From: Blepharisma japonicum
Taxonomy: Eukaryota > Ciliophora > Heterotrichea > Heterotrichida > Blepharismidae
DNA: 64,000 nt
Assembly: GCA_949751835.1 (NCBI GenBank)
Contig: CATKHK010000041.1
Span: 1 to 64,000, forward strand
Direction: 5' to 3'
The notes beneath the pieces are model-generated. The model saw only the letters and a list, made by a program, of their open reading frames with translations, ran no database searches and was not told where the DNA came from. The translations under genes and the position numbers were made by a program. This document shows positions 38,618-50,654 of this stretch, one piece after another (the first letter of the stretch is position 1; each line of letters begins with the position of its first letter).

Positions 38618-41509
38618 ATGGCTGGACGAGAAACAGAGATGCGTGGGGTTTATAAAGAAGAAGAATTTAACTACAGTGACAAAGACACCGAGTACATTCC
38701 TGAGTCAAGTGCTGGAAGACCTCCCATTATAGCTCCTCTTGATTCTCAAACCAAGCTGCAGTACCTTATGAACGAAATAGACACGTACACTCGCCACCTC
38801 AGTCAGTTCCACCAGCGTTCATCTAGCGACATGGAGCATGGGAAGCGTCACCACGGTCCTGAAAATGAAGATGAAAAAGATCTCATCAGTTCTGATAACT
38901 CACTATATACTACCAGGCTTGAATCACAGCCAGCTACCATCGTAGATGGCACATTACGCGATTATCAATTAGAAGGACTTAACTGGCTACTTAAAATGCA
39001 CTCCTGCAACATAAACGGAGTCCTAGCCGACGAAATGGGTTTAGGCAAGACTTTACAAACAATTTCTCTTCTCGCTCAGATTTATTTACAAGGCGAAACC
39101 TCTCCTAATATAATCATAGTCCCTAAAAGCACGCTTTCTAACTGAGTCAAAGAATTCAAGCACTGGGCTCCTTCTCTGCAAATTTTTGAATTTTATGGGA
39201 ACCAAGAGGAGCGAGAACAGTTGAGACCCAAAGTCCCCAGAACCAACACGTATTTCGTCCTATTGACCACCTATGAAATAGTTATGGCTGAAAAGACGAC
39301 TTTGAAGACTGTGAAGTGGAATTATCTGATAATAGATGAAGCTCATAGGATTAAAAACGAAAAGTCAGTTTTATCACAAATTGTAAGGATTTTTTCGACA
39401 AAACATAGGCTGCTGATAACAGGGACCCCACTGCAGAATAGCTTGCATGAACTTTGATCGCTGCTGAACTTTCTGATGCCAGCTACTTTTTCAAGTTCTC
39501 AGGATTTTGACACTTGGTTTAATTTGAGCGGCGCTCATAGCCAAGATGATCAAGAGTTTTTAGTAAGACAGCTCCATAGGATTTTGCGGCCTTTTATGCT
39601 CAGGAGGCTGAAAAAAGAGGTGGAGACCAAGTTGCCGCCCAAAAAGGAGCTTTATGTATTTTTAGGCATGACGGATACTCAGAGGGAGCTTTATAAAAAT
39701 TTATTGACCAAAAATATTGAGGTTGTCAATGGGTTTGGAGAAAGGAGCCAATATATGAATACCATTATGCAGCTAAGGAAGGTGTGCAATCACCCATATC
39801 TGTTTGATGGCATAGAGCCTGGCCCTCCCTATGCAGATGGGCCTCACTTGGTTGAAGCTTGTATGAAATTTAAATTTCTCGACAAGCTGATCCCGAGATT
39901 AGTAGAAAAAGGCTCCAAAATTTTAATTTTTACACAAATGACCAGACTTTTAGACATCCTAGATGACTTTTTAAGCTATAAAGGATATAAATACTGCAGA
40001 ATTGATGGGAATACCCCATATATAGACCGAGAACTTCAAATAGAAAAATTTCAAAACCGCGAATCTGACGCTAAGATTTTTATTTTATCTACAAGGGCTG
40101 GAGGTCTGGGCATTAATTTGCATACGGCCAATACTGTGATTATTTATGATTCTGACTGGAACCCACAGGTTGACCTACAGGCTATGGACCGAGCTCATAG
40201 GATTGGCCAAACCCAAACTGTCACTGTGTATAGGTTTGTCACTGAAGGGACTGTTGAAGAAAAAATTGCAGAGCGCGCCGCCAAAAAGCTGAAAATGGAC
40301 CATCTTGTGATACAAAGAGGAGGGCTTACACAGCAAAACAAAGCCCCATCTGTCCAAGACATGAAAAATATCGTACAATTCGGTGCCCAGCAGGTGCTAA
40401 AGAGCACTGGGAACACAATTCCTGACCAAGATATTGATAAAATCCTAAAGTACGCCCAAGAAAAGACTGAAGAAATCAATGAAGAGCTGAAAAACATTGA
40501 GCAAGCTTTTAACCTAAATAATTTAAGCTTTGACGGAGCCTCCCTTTACCATTTTGAAGGCGAAGACTACAAAAAGGTGGAAAAAACACATATTAGCCTT
40601 GGAAGAAGGAACAGGAAGAAAAATGAGCTTTATGAGGTCAATAAAGAGCTTAACAACCAACAGAAGAAAAACAAGAAGAAGGGCTGGAGGGCACTAGTTA
40701 ACGGAGGACACCCTCACCAGTTTTTTGACGAGCAGGAATTAGATGATTTGGACAGTAAAGAAGAAAAATGGAATGAATTTTTGAATACAAAAACCAAAAG
40801 AAGGCGAGGAGACCCACCAGTTGAGAAACCAGAAAGGTTCACTGATAAAGATAAAGCTCAAAGAAAAGCTCTACTTAGAAATGGCTTCTTAGACTGGACA
40901 AAAAAAGACTTTAATAATTTCATTTCAGCTTGTGAAATATATGGAAAAGACGAATTTGACAAAATCGCTGAAGAAATTGGCACAAAAAGTATAAGAGAAG
41001 TGGTCAAATATTCCAAGCACTTTTGGAGGAAGTACAAAAACCTGCCAAACGGCGAGGAATTTGTAGAAAGAATCAACCAAGGAGAGCTGGATAGAGAAAG
41101 ACTTGCCGAAATCGACGTGATTTTAAAGGCAAAACGAAGCCGTTCTGAAGGTGGCCTTACTCTTAGCTACCCTGAAGACCAAGAACCCACCAATTTTTCG
41201 AAAGAAGAGGACTTGTTTTTAGTAAAATGTCTGCTAGAAATGGAATACGGGAGTTGAGACGACATAAAGATAAAGATCCAGGAGTCTCCTGAATTCCGGT
41301 TCAACGTCTGATTCCAGTCCAAAAGTCTCGACGAGCTTGAAGAAAGGTGCGAATACCTGATTGATGTGCTAGAAGAAGAGGCGAGAAACCCTCGAAAGGT
41401 CCAGTGCATCGAGAAGGAAGAGTCAATTTCAAAAGGAAGCGACTGCAGAGTAGAAGTAACGATGGATTTCAAGTGGATCATAAAGTTCCCGAAGTATCCT
41501 TTAGTTTAA
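38618..41509 (+). CDS. ISWI: ISWI-type SNF2 chromatin-remodelling ATPase
   Basis: 963 residues, with TGA encoding Trp at least at LSNWVKEF, LHELWSLLNFL, GSWDDIKI and NVWFQSK, all expected Trp sites. ATPase lobe 1 has LADEMGLGKT (about 135-145) and DEAHRIKNE; lobe 2 has ILSTRAGGLGINL and QAMDRAHRIGQT. The C-terminal HAND, SANT (about 755-805, LDWTKKDFNNFI) and SLIDE (about 850-930) domains identify ISWI and separate it from CHD and SWI2. ISWI slides and spaces nucleosomes. In ciliates an ISWI is also tied to DNA elimination during nuclear development in Paramecium, so a link is possible. Stop TAA at 41507-41509. Confidence 0.97.
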
Positions 41510-41532
41510 TACTGTTTTATTGAATAATTTAG

Positions 41533-41817
41533 TTATGACTTGAAAATCCACATATAGTTAGTCACCAAACTCACAATAATCATGCTAAAAGTTGTGATCA
41601 GCTGGCCATAGTCTGTAGTCTGCGACTTTGCACTGGTGAATCCACAGCAGAAAGTCAGCAGGGCGAGCCATCCTCCCCATTTAGATTTGAACATGAAGCC
41701 AAACATAGCGAAGAGCACTGCGATAAAGTGGTAATAGTCAGGCGGCGTCTCTTTCTTCTCGTCAATAGTCTGCTTGTAATAGATCACGTTGCTCGGTCGG
41801 CGTGGATCTCCTTTCAT
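41533..41817 (-). CDS. Asterix (WDR83OS), PAT-complex subunit
   Basis: 94 residues. DPRRPSNVIYYKQ near the start and PDYYHFIAVLFAMFGFMFK are the family's hallmark. Three hydrophobic segments follow (about 30-44, 47-63, 70-90). Asterix pairs with CCDC47 in the ER, where it shields polar transmembrane segments during multipass protein insertion. Length (about 100) agrees. Convergent with ISWI, 23 bp away. Confidence 0.88.
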   Translation of the reverse strand: MKGDPRRPSNVIYYKQTIDEKKETPPDYYHFIAVLFAMFGFMFKSKWGGWLALLTFCCGFTSAKSQTTDYGQLITTFSMIIVSLVTNYMWIFKS

Positions 41818-41847
41818 TTTATTAATTATGATAATACCTGTTAAAGA

Positions 41848-43128
41848 TTAGAAGTATTTCATTTTGTTACCGACAACTGGCTTCACTTCTTCTTTCCATT
41901 GCCAGAGGATCCTAGGTCTTCCAGCGACATTCATTTCGAACTTGCAGACGTTTTTGTCCTTTCTTCGCAGTTCTTCTATGATAGGCCACAGCTTTCTGGT
42001 TAAACCTTTGCCCAGCTGGTTTTCGATATCAGATTTGATAGTAGACTCCATTACGCCGTGTTCCAAGGTGTCGTCGACGTTGGCTTTGATTTGTGAGCTG
42101 ATCATTTCGTACATTTTTCTGGCTTGTTGGAGGAGAACTTTCCGCTGGCGGTAAGAGATGTACTTGTAGATGAAGAAGAGCGAAATGAGAAGACCAATTG
42201 TGATTGAGTACTTGTGATCTTGGATAAACTCGATAATTTGGGCGTAGAGGCCTAAAAATGGCTTCTTGGCGTGGATTATGAGTTTCCAATCGTTATCTAC
42301 GCAGTCAATTTTTAAAGAAACTTTGCCTTTGATGAGCTCTATAAGCCTTATCTTAACAAGCTCTTCTTCAGTTGCTAAAAATTGGCGGGAGTAATCATCA
42401 AAATCAATCATGAATTCTGTGCGAGTTTCAAGTCATTGGTTCGTGGCCTGACTTATCACATAACTTTCAAGCTCCCACAATTTCTTATAAGCATTTTGCT
42501 TAATGCTCTTGTTTTCTACACACGCAGTTCTATCTCTTTCATACCCTGGCTCACAAATCATTGAGCCTCCTTTACAAATAGCATGTTCAGGGCATTTAAT
42601 ACAATTTTCATAGATTCCTTCCCCACAATATAATGGTTTGGCCATATAAACCTTAACTAAATAGGCAGCAAATAAAATTGCTATTAGGATCCCAATAAAT
42701 GTCCCGATTTGGGAAAGGCTCTCCTTTATTAAGGTTGCGCTTGAACTTTTGACTTCTAATGATTCTTTTTCTTCTTGTGTAAAAGCAGCCTCCATCCTTT
42801 GGCGGAAAACATCAGTTTTCTGATTTGATGGCTTTATTGAGCTCGGATTGTAAGGTATTGCACCGACCCTTCTGGGAGGGGAAACAGCTTGGGCTTGAGG
42901 AAAAGAGTCTCTAGAGGGAACGGGCTCTGTTTTTTGCCTTTGGAATGAAGAAATAGGAGAGACTGATCTTTTGGGAGGATTTCTTTCAGGCTGTTGCTGA
43001 TTTTGGATTGCTTCGACTAATTTGTCGATCAAATCTTGTTTCCTTGTGACGCTGGAGGGGACAAAAGCATTCAGCTCATTAAGCCTTTTTCTAATTTGGA
43101 GGATCGTCATATCTTGGAAGTCTTCCAT
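41848..43128 (-). CDS. Src1/Man1/LEM2-like inner nuclear membrane protein
   Basis: 426 residues joined across a TGA (42433-42435, Trp). N-terminal helix-extension-helix domain (MTILQIRKRLNELNAFV, then KQDLIDKLVEAI) of the LEM/HeH type binds chromatin. TM1 is at about 140-163 (TFIGILIAILFAAYLVKV). A Cys-rich lumenal stretch follows (YCGEGIYENCIKCPEHAIC). TM2 is at about 310-330. The Man1-Src1 C-terminal winged-helix region ends the protein (SDIENQLGKGLTRKLWPIIE; NVAGRPRILWQW). The family anchors chromatin and recruits ESCRT-III to the nuclear envelope. The start is 30 bp upstream of Asterix's gene on the far side, in the same direction. Confidence 0.88.
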
Positions 43129-43267
43129 TATTTAAATTATTATTTTGAAGAAGTCTATTAAAAATTTATACATTTCCGATTAAAAATTAGGCTTTAATGT
43201 AAGTTTATTATGCTACAGGAGGCTTTATAAATTCTTTATAATTAAGAATGTCGCAGCTATTTAAAAG

Positions 43268-45163
43268 ATGGAAGCCCACGACTACATTGCAGGACCAAAC
43301 GGGCTCTGTGACGTCTGCGGAAAATCCAGAAAAGACTGCTCAAGTGATAACGAAGTCTACATAACAGGTCAGCCTGAAACTGCAGTCGGGACACAAATAA
43401 ACAAAGCAATCCTGTTCTTTGAGCAAATCCCTGAAAATTGTCGAGTCCAACAAATCTGCTGCTCAAAATTCAACACGTTTATATTAAGCACAGCAGGTCA
43501 AGTCTTCTCTTGGGGAGATACAACCAATGCCCTTGGTCGAGCCTTAGAAAAGCGTGACGATTCTAAAACTCCTAAATTGATTTATGATCTGAGAAGTCGG
43601 TATATAGTTTCTATTGCAGCTGGAGAAAGCCATGTCCTCGCTCTTGACAATGATAAGTTTATATGGTGCTGAGGATTTAATAAATTTGGGCAACTTGGGC
43701 TTGGAGACACAAATGATCGAAATTTGCCTGCAAAATTGGAATTTATTTCAGAAATAGTAAGGATTGCGACTGGGCCTAATTTTTCATATGGAATTTCCCA
43801 AAACGGGGTTGTATATGCGTGAGGAGATAACAGGAACTTTCAGCTTGGGGTGATGGTAGATGAAAAAGGCTCAAAACAAGTAAGATTTTTAGTCCCAAGA
43901 GAAATAGAAAATCATCCATGGGATAAAACAACAGAGATAGAAGTTGTAGGAGGCAGAGGCAACAATTTTTTCTATAGAAACAATATGGGTGGCTCTATGA
44001 ATAGTAATATTGCAGGAGGCTCTGGAGTAAGCAAATCAGAAGCTAGAAAAATCAAGCTGGAAAACGAAGACCTTAAACGAAGGGTCGATTTATTGACTAA
44101 AAAAGTAGCAATCCTCGAAGAAGAGCTTTACAGCCAAAACGCTGAAAAAAATCCTGAATTCGCCCAAGGCCCTGATACAGCTCTACAAGAAATGCAAGCC
44201 ATGATCAGAAAAAACCTTGCCCACATGAGCACCTTAGAAACAGAATTAAATAATAAAGACACTGATATTATGAGACTCACCAAAGAAATAGAAGAAATCG
44301 AAGTAAGTCTGCATGACCTAGAACAGAAAGAAGCTGAAAACTGGACTGAAATCGAGCATAGAGAAAATGACATCCGCAAGCTGCTAGCCAAAGATAACAA
44401 AAACACTGTGAAAATACTAGAAATAAAAAATAAACGTGACTCGTTGCATGAGATCGTGAAATCCATTGAAAGTACAAAATCTACCTTTTATTCAGATTTA
44501 ACCATAAAGCAAGATCTGCTTGAAAAGCTATCAGACGAGAAAAAAAGTATGGTTACTGATCTAGCAGAATCACAGAAAAAAGAAATAATTTACAAACAAA
44601 TGATAGGATCTAGGGAAAAAGAGCTGAAATTGCTTTTTTATAACAGAAAACAAGATAATATTGAAAATGACCTGATAGCGATTATTAATATGCATGAAGC
44701 TGTTAAAGAAACTGCGCTAGAAATCATCAGCAAGTCTATTGAAGCCACTAATGTAAATGAATATGTTGCCACTTCTAATGCTTTATTAAGACGAATTCTA
44801 TCAGAAATTGAGTCTCTAAAGCGTCCAGGCAAGAGCTCTATTGTAAAAGCACTGAATAATATTTGAGGAATTCTCGAAGACGACATTGCGATGAGGCTGA
44901 AATTAAATGACTATACACAAGGCTTACTTTTTCACACAGCAGAAAGGATTTCTGATTATAATGACGTGATGGGGATCAGAGCTTATGACAACCGAAGCCC
45001 CTTTATGAAGAAAGTAGATTTTATAAAGCAGGTTTTTAATAAAGGCTCAGTGAATTACACCCCAGAAGAAATACAAAAAGAAGAAATTATTGAAGAAAAA
45101 AAGGCAAAGCAGAGAAGAGGACGATCTCGAAGGACTCAGCGGAACAGATGGCTCTGTTTTTAA
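43268..45163 (+). CDS. RCC1-repeat / coiled-coil protein
   Basis: 631 residues across three TGA (Trp) codons. A small Cys motif (CDVCGKSRKDC) at about 16-26 precedes three RCC1 blades (FSWGDTTNALG; FIWCWGFNKFGQLGLGD; YAWGDNRNFQLG). From about 260 to 560 it is long coiled coil with many Lys/Glu heptads, then a basic tail (KKAKQRRGRSRRTQRNR). RCC1 plus coiled coil is typical of ciliary or basal-body scaffolds; function here is inferred. Divergent from the Src1-like gene (139 bp between starts). Confidence 0.78.
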
Positions 45164-45206
45164 TTGTATTATATATTAACACAGTGATACTTTCTTATTT
45201 ATTAAT

Positions 45207-46769
45207 TTACACTATGTGTTTCATCATTGCAGCTTTGAATTCATTGAAATCAATGACTCCGTCCCCATTTGTGTCCGCATCTTTTATTATTTTCTCCCAC
45301 ACAGTATTTTCAACTTGTTGGTCTCCTCCTAAAAAATTTTTAATTTCGCTTACTGACAGAGTCCCACTCTTGTCTGTATCAATTGCATTAAAAGTCGCTT
45401 GCAGCCTATCATCAGACAGTGCTTTGTGCCAGTCCAATGTCGCAGTCAAAAATTCATTATAGTCAATATACCCGCTATAATCGGTATCACAATTAGCCAA
45501 AATTTCATCTACATTGATATCTTTTCCAATAGAAGCCCTTGCAAAGCCTTGTTTAAGCTCTTCAACACTCAGTTTTCCATCACCGTTTTCGTCAATTGCA
45601 ATAAAAGCTTTTCTTATCTCTTCAGTCTCTTCTTCAGTGATCAGCTGAGAAGCAATATAAGCCAGCACGGCTTGTTGGAGCTTATAATTAGCTTTCCAGC
45701 TTCTCAAATTGGCCAGGGTATTTCCATTGATTATATTATCGTCAATTTTATTTCTGGCTCTTTCCACAATCCAAGGATCTTTAAGGAGTTCTTCAGCGTT
45801 CGGTCTGGTCTCTGGGTTCTTTGTAAGCATTTTTTTGATTAAATATTTCGCTTCTTTGGAAACATAGGTCCATTCTTGATTAGAAAAAGTGAAGACTCCT
45901 CTGGATATTTTGGTCATGATTTCTTTGTCACTGGTGCCGTTAAATGGAGGACTACCACAAAGCATGGTATATAAGATAACCCCTGAGCTTCATATGTCAC
46001 ATTTTGCATCATAGCGGCCTTCAATTACTTCTGGAGCTATATAGTAAGCAGTCCCAATCACTGATGTAAGTTTTTGATTGATTTTGAATCTTCTGGAAGT
46101 CCCAAAATCAATTAATTTTAAAGGTGCATCTCTTTCAGTATCTCTTAATAACAAATTTTCTGGCTTTAAGTCTCTATGTACAATACCATTTTTATAGCAG
46201 CAGGAAAGAGCAGATAGTAGCTGATACATATACCAAGCAGCCTCGTTTTCTGACACGTGGCCTTGGGAAATAATTTTATCAAAAATTTCGCCTCCTGTGC
46301 ACAGCTCTGTGATGATGTAAAATGTATTGCTGTCTTCAATGACCTCAAAAATCTTCAAAATATTAGGATGGTCTAGGCTTTTTAAGATTTCCACTTCTTT
46401 AAGCAGCAGAGCTTGATCATCAGGATCCATATGCCGCTTAGAAATTGCTTTGACAGCTCGATAAATTCCTGTGCTTATATGCAATGCCTTATATACACGA
46501 CCGAAGCTACCATTTCCGAGAGGGTCTTGCATGTGGTAGAAATCTGTGATTTTACCTTGAGAGATATGGACAAAGTTTGCACGATGTATTTTGAGAATTG
46601 GATCAGGTTTTGTAAGAAGATTTAAATTTCTTTGGGGAGAATCAGATGATTTGCGACCTGTAGTACTTTGTGTTGGGGTTAGCTTGAGTGGAAGAGCGTC
46701 TGCAGAAGTGTAGAATCCGCTCTCTATTGTTTCGTTTTGCAAGCATGGAAATGATTTGCATGTACCCAT
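45207..46769 (-). CDS. Calcium-dependent protein kinase (CDPK)
   Basis: 520 residues. MGTCKSFPC gives an N-myristoylation and palmitoylation signal. The kinase domain is complete: LGNGSFGRVYKA, YRAVKAISK, VHRDLKPENLLL, IDFGTSR, GTAYYIAPEVIEG, and CDIWSSGVILYTMLCG where the Trp is TGA. An autoinhibitory junction follows, then four EF-hands with intact loops (DENGDGKLSVEE; DTDYSGYIDYNE; DTDKSGTLSVSE; DTNGDGVIDFNE). It phosphorylates substrates in response to calcium at membranes. Its 5' end and upstream DNA have a degenerate copy at 48.0-48.7 kb. Confidence 0.96.
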
Positions 46770-47039
46770 TTATTTATTTTAATACCAGAATGAAGTAATT
46801 AACTATTCTAAAATCTGGCAGACTAATATGACATACCACATCTTCCAAATTTAATATTATTGAAGCCAGATTTGCTCTGGATAAGAATTTTTTGGGCTGC
46901 TATTCTATTTTTGCTTTCTGCTTAGCTAAATAAAAATAGGCTTTAAATCTTTCGCTTGATATTTTCAGTTTTCTATATTGGTCAAAATTGTGTTCTGCCC
47001 AAATATAATTTTACAATTCTCATCCCAACTAGTCCATCA

Positions 47040-47640
47040 TATTAACTCTGCACGTTACTAATTTTAGGTGACATTTGAAAATATGAACTTGGAGACTTTC
47101 CAAGTCTGTTTGCTAAATGGGCCATTTCAGGCAAGAGGATAATTAAGCTGCTCCTAGATTTAAATCTCCTGGACTTGCATATTCTTTTGACAAAGATATT
47201 ATTTCCGCATACTGTTAGTCCATTAATTCTGATGGGATATAAACAAAATATGAATTCTCCATAGCGAGGCTAATAATATGCTCAATTTTAGCATCAAAAT
47301 GAGTCTCATCACTAAATATTGCTCGAAAGGCTACTCTACAGACATTGGCTTACAAGTTTTTCAATAAATTTCTCAAATTAGGATTGTAACTGCACATTTT
47401 ACTGACATAAATTGGTTCGTGATTGACACTGCGTTATTATGAGCTAAAATACCAAGGAGAAATGTGAGGCTTCCTCCTTGAGCTTTGATATAAAAATGCA
47501 AGGCAAGGGTTTGCGTAAGAGATTTAATTATAATCAGGGAATCTCTTTTCCTCAAAGATCGAATAATGGCATCGTTCATAAGGAGATCGATATTTAGTCT
47601 TATAAAATCTATGCCCCCATGTCAAATTCTCTGTTTCTAA
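47040..47640 (-). pseudogene. Unidentified decayed coding sequence
   Basis: Minus-strand frames with TGA = Trp give protein-like runs broken by TAA and frameshifts: LLMNDAIIRSLRKRDSLII (47.5 kb), FSDETHFDAKIEHIISLAM and YVYIPSEL-like text (47.2-47.3 kb), and LANRLGKSPSSYFQMSP (47.1 kb). The last recurs as QDRLGNQQNAYFQIIS at 48.57 kb. I cannot name the parent. Reading frames are not joined here. Confidence 0.45.
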
Positions 47641-47689
47641 TTCTTCTGAGAACAATATATTTGGATCAAGAGAAGGTCATTGATAATTT

Positions 47690-48132
47690 ATGGCTTAGTG
47701 TGCAAAAATTTATTACTGCCCGTGGCTTCTCCCTATTGCTAGCGCAGTCTTCAAGGATCCCTTAAACGGGATCCACCACTTTGCAATGACGTTAATGAGA
47801 ATTTTTGAATTAAGATGATGAACTCCCTTATAAATTGTCCATTTCTAGGCTAATAAAACCTTACCATAGACTCCATATTTAAATTTTGAATAAACAAATA
47901 CAATAAAAATGTTTTCTTCTTGAAAAAGATCTAAACTTTGGATCATGGCCCTGCTTTCAGAGCTGAAAAAGCATTGTTTCTTAGCTTTAAGCTATTTAAT
48001 TCTACAGTCAATTTTTCTTAGAATATTTTTGTCCTGCAGTGCTTTATATTGGAGTAATTTTGAGTGGAAAGATTCTGCAAAAGTGTAGAATTGGCTTTCT
48101 ATTGTTTCGCTTTGTGAGTAAAGAGATAATAA
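47690..48132 (-). pseudogene. Truncated CDPK-like kinase relic
   Basis: At about 48050-48125 the minus strand encodes SETIESQFYTFAESFHSKLL, clearly related to NETIESGFYTSADALPLKL of the intact CDPK start, but the ATG is gone. At 47849-47884 it encodes KYGVYGKVLLA, a protein-kinase glycine loop, followed by TAG and then YKGVHHLNSK, beta-2/beta-3-like. No further kinase motifs are found. It is therefore a 5'-truncated duplicate that has lost its start and most of its body. Confidence 0.6.
47755..47774. repeat. Perfect 7-bp inverted repeat
   Basis: GGATCCC, loop TTAAAC, GGGATCC, in a locally GC-richer stretch inside the decayed block. It might be an RNA hairpin, a remnant of mobile DNA or chance. 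Confidence 0.5.
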
Positions 48133-49322
48133 TTTATTTATTTTAACTTAGAATGAAGCAATTGATTTATAGCTGAGTGATCTTCAGCACTTCTATAAAT
48201 TATTATTATAGCCGATACATTTTTATAGAGCAGAATTTATGTCAGAAGTTTTCTATGAAAATATTTAAGATTAAAGTAAGAACTATAAGGAATAGAATTT
48301 TCATTATTATTACTTTAACAAGTAAAATTCTTATATTTATTTGTTTTATGATTAAGGAAAGACATCTCATTCTATATCTCCAAAGTTTAATGCAATTACA
48401 GTCAATCTTGCCTTGCTATTTAAATTCTTCGCTTGACAAATTCCAATTTCCGCTATTTATTAAAAGGCTGCTCCATCTAATTAAAAATCGTAAATTTCTC
48501 ACCAAAAAAGGAACTTCAATATTAACTTCAATGCGAGTGATAATTTTAGAAATTATTTGAAAATAAGCATTTTGCTGGTTTCCAAGTCTATCTTGCAAAT
48601 CTGTTAATAAAGAAAGCTTCTAGACTTAAAACAGCTTACTGTTAAATAATCACATGTAAAAAATTGTCTCAATAGTAGCAAGTCCCATTAACTCTGATGA
48701 AATCAAGGCTTAATATGAATGATAAATTTTGTGATAACTTGCAAAACACTATTTATTTTTACTACTAGAATTAAGCATAGTCCATTGGCATTTTTAATCG
48801 TATAAACTCTCTCTATTTTCTATATCGTTCTCACTATTTCTGCAAGCATAAATAATTAAAAATATAGCTATTAAGTTATTTTTTGTCTCAATTTATTATT
48901 CTTAAAAAGCGATGCAATTGCCAGATTTCCTGAAGTCATGCAGGCATTTAAAAATATTCAAATTTAATTAAAGAAATTATGTTCGAGATTAGCCATCCTT
49001 TTTAATAATATAAAATCAGTAGGTCTGAACTAGTTGCCAGTCATCTAATTTAAATAATTTGTATTTTAAGCTATTATTCCATGTCAAATAAGAAACATTG
49101 GCTTATTAAATGGTTTATGCTATTAAATATCGCAGTTCCTTCTAGCAAAATTAATATTTATTTTAATTATATATTTTCCATGAGAAGTTAAGTTTTTTCA
49201 AATAGAAAGCGGTCAATTTTTATAGTTACACTTTCTTTCTAAACAAAATTGGCTTATGTCATTATAAGTTATTATACTCAATTTAAAAGAAAAATAATCT
49301 TTAAATCTGACTATAATATTTA

Positions 49323-50654
49323 ATGAATGGATTTTGTTTCCAAAGTGGCTGCAACCAGGCCTTCCAATCAGAAGATGATGTTCCTGATGATAGAAGCTTT
49401 TCTGACTCCTTTCTTACAGCTGAAGATTTAGATCACGGGCCAGTTCAAGACTCAATTATGAACCGAGAATTCGGCCTTGCAGGCCCATGAAACTTTTCCT
49501 GCTCAAATAGACTAATCCCTAATAAAGTACCAAATATTTAGTTTTATTCCGAAAAACCTTCGTTTGACAGCTGGGTATTTAATGGGCAGTTTTCTCAGTC
49601 TGGAGACATGTATTATTGCACAACCCAAAAGCAAATCTGAATATTTAATACAACTGACCCATTAAATTGGACACTCCAAAAATCCCTTGACGTAAATGGC
49701 TCATTTTGGTCATTTAATGACGTTGACCTCAGCCCTTGTGAAAAATACTTAATCCTTTCAAGTTTCGAGTCCAAGCTTAGACTAACCCTAGTAGACGATA
49801 CCAATATAGATGATTATAAATATACTCAAGACAGTATCAATGGAATCACAACTTATGATGCTATCGATACCAATGCTGCGATTTTCAGCGTCAAATTTTC
49901 CGGAGACACCAACAAAGTGATAGTCGGTACAAATAGACGCTCCCTTGAGATGTATGACTTAGAAAAGAAAAAACTTGTGTGTTCTGTGCAAAAAGCTCAT
50001 GATGACGACGTTAATTCTGTTTGTTTTATGGACCGAGAAAAAGCTAATATTATAGCTTCAGGCTCTGATGAGTCTTGTATAAAAATTTGGGATTTGAGGT
50101 GCTTAAAATATGATGGACTTCCACAAGGTGTTTTGGTAGGGCACAGAGAAGGAGTCACTTATGTTTCACCTAAATATGATGGAATTTCTTTGGTTTCGAA
50201 TAGTAAAGACCAAACATTAAAATTGTGAGATATAAGGACCATGACAAGCCAAAAGGTGTATATAGAATTTAAAAGAAGCCACCGATATCAGACTTATTTT
50301 GACTACAGATGGGAAAGCTACCCTTTGAAAAATTATAGAAAAAAGCTGGCTGCGGATACTTCATTGATGACTTTTAGAGGTCATGGGGTGTTTGGGACTT
50401 GCATTAGGTGCTTCTTTTCTCCAATATTTTCGACAGGACAGAGATTTATATATACTGGGAGCACAGATGGTGATGTGCATATTTTTGACTCTGTCACTGG
50501 GAAAAAAGCTGGAATATTGAGAGATCCTTATGATGGGCCTGGGCCAGAAACGAAATTAATTAGAGATGTATCGTGGCATCCGTTTGTGCCTCTTCTGTGT
50601 GCTGCTTCGTTTAGGAAAACTATTCTTTCATATAATTATTCCTCGATAGACTAA
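49323..50654 (+). CDS. DCAF11: DCAF11-like WD40 substrate receptor of CUL4-DDB1
   Basis: Coding sequence is join(49323..49526, 49542..50654), 438 residues. Similarity to human DCAF11 runs through the whole length: RLIPNK just before the intron, KAHDDDVNSVCFMD, ASGSDESCIKIWDLR, VLVGHREGVTYV, SNSKDQTLKLWDIR (Trp = TGA), DYRWESYPLKNYRKKL, DTSLMTFRGHGV, STGQRFIYTGSTDGDV and VRDVSW-like DVSWHPF. Family role: bringing substrates to the CRL4 ubiquitin ligase. The 15-nt intron removes an in-frame TAG. Stop TAA. Confidence 0.92.
49527..49541 (+). other. 15-nt spliceosomal intron (DCAF11 gene)
   Basis: GTACCAAATATTTAG, between codons 68 and 69, ending in an in-frame TAG. Confidence 0.88.

Larger units (their letters stand above)
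46770..49322. other. 2.5-kb gene-poor block of decayed duplicates
   Basis: No intact gene. The block contains two diverged copies of a unit made of an unidentified coding relic plus the 5' part of a CDPK gene. Matching pairs are 46685-46801 with 48061-48165, 47073-47113 with 48555-48600, and 47214-47256 with 48678-48720. A GC-richer island with a perfect 7-bp hairpin lies at about 47715-47790. North of 48.72 kb I see only AT-rich DNA. Confidence 0.6.

Noticed and set aside
48177-48560. 127-codon frame on the plus strand
   Set aside because: Extremely AT-rich, Ile/Leu/Phe/Lys-only composition; overlaps the relic unit that matches the opposite strand.
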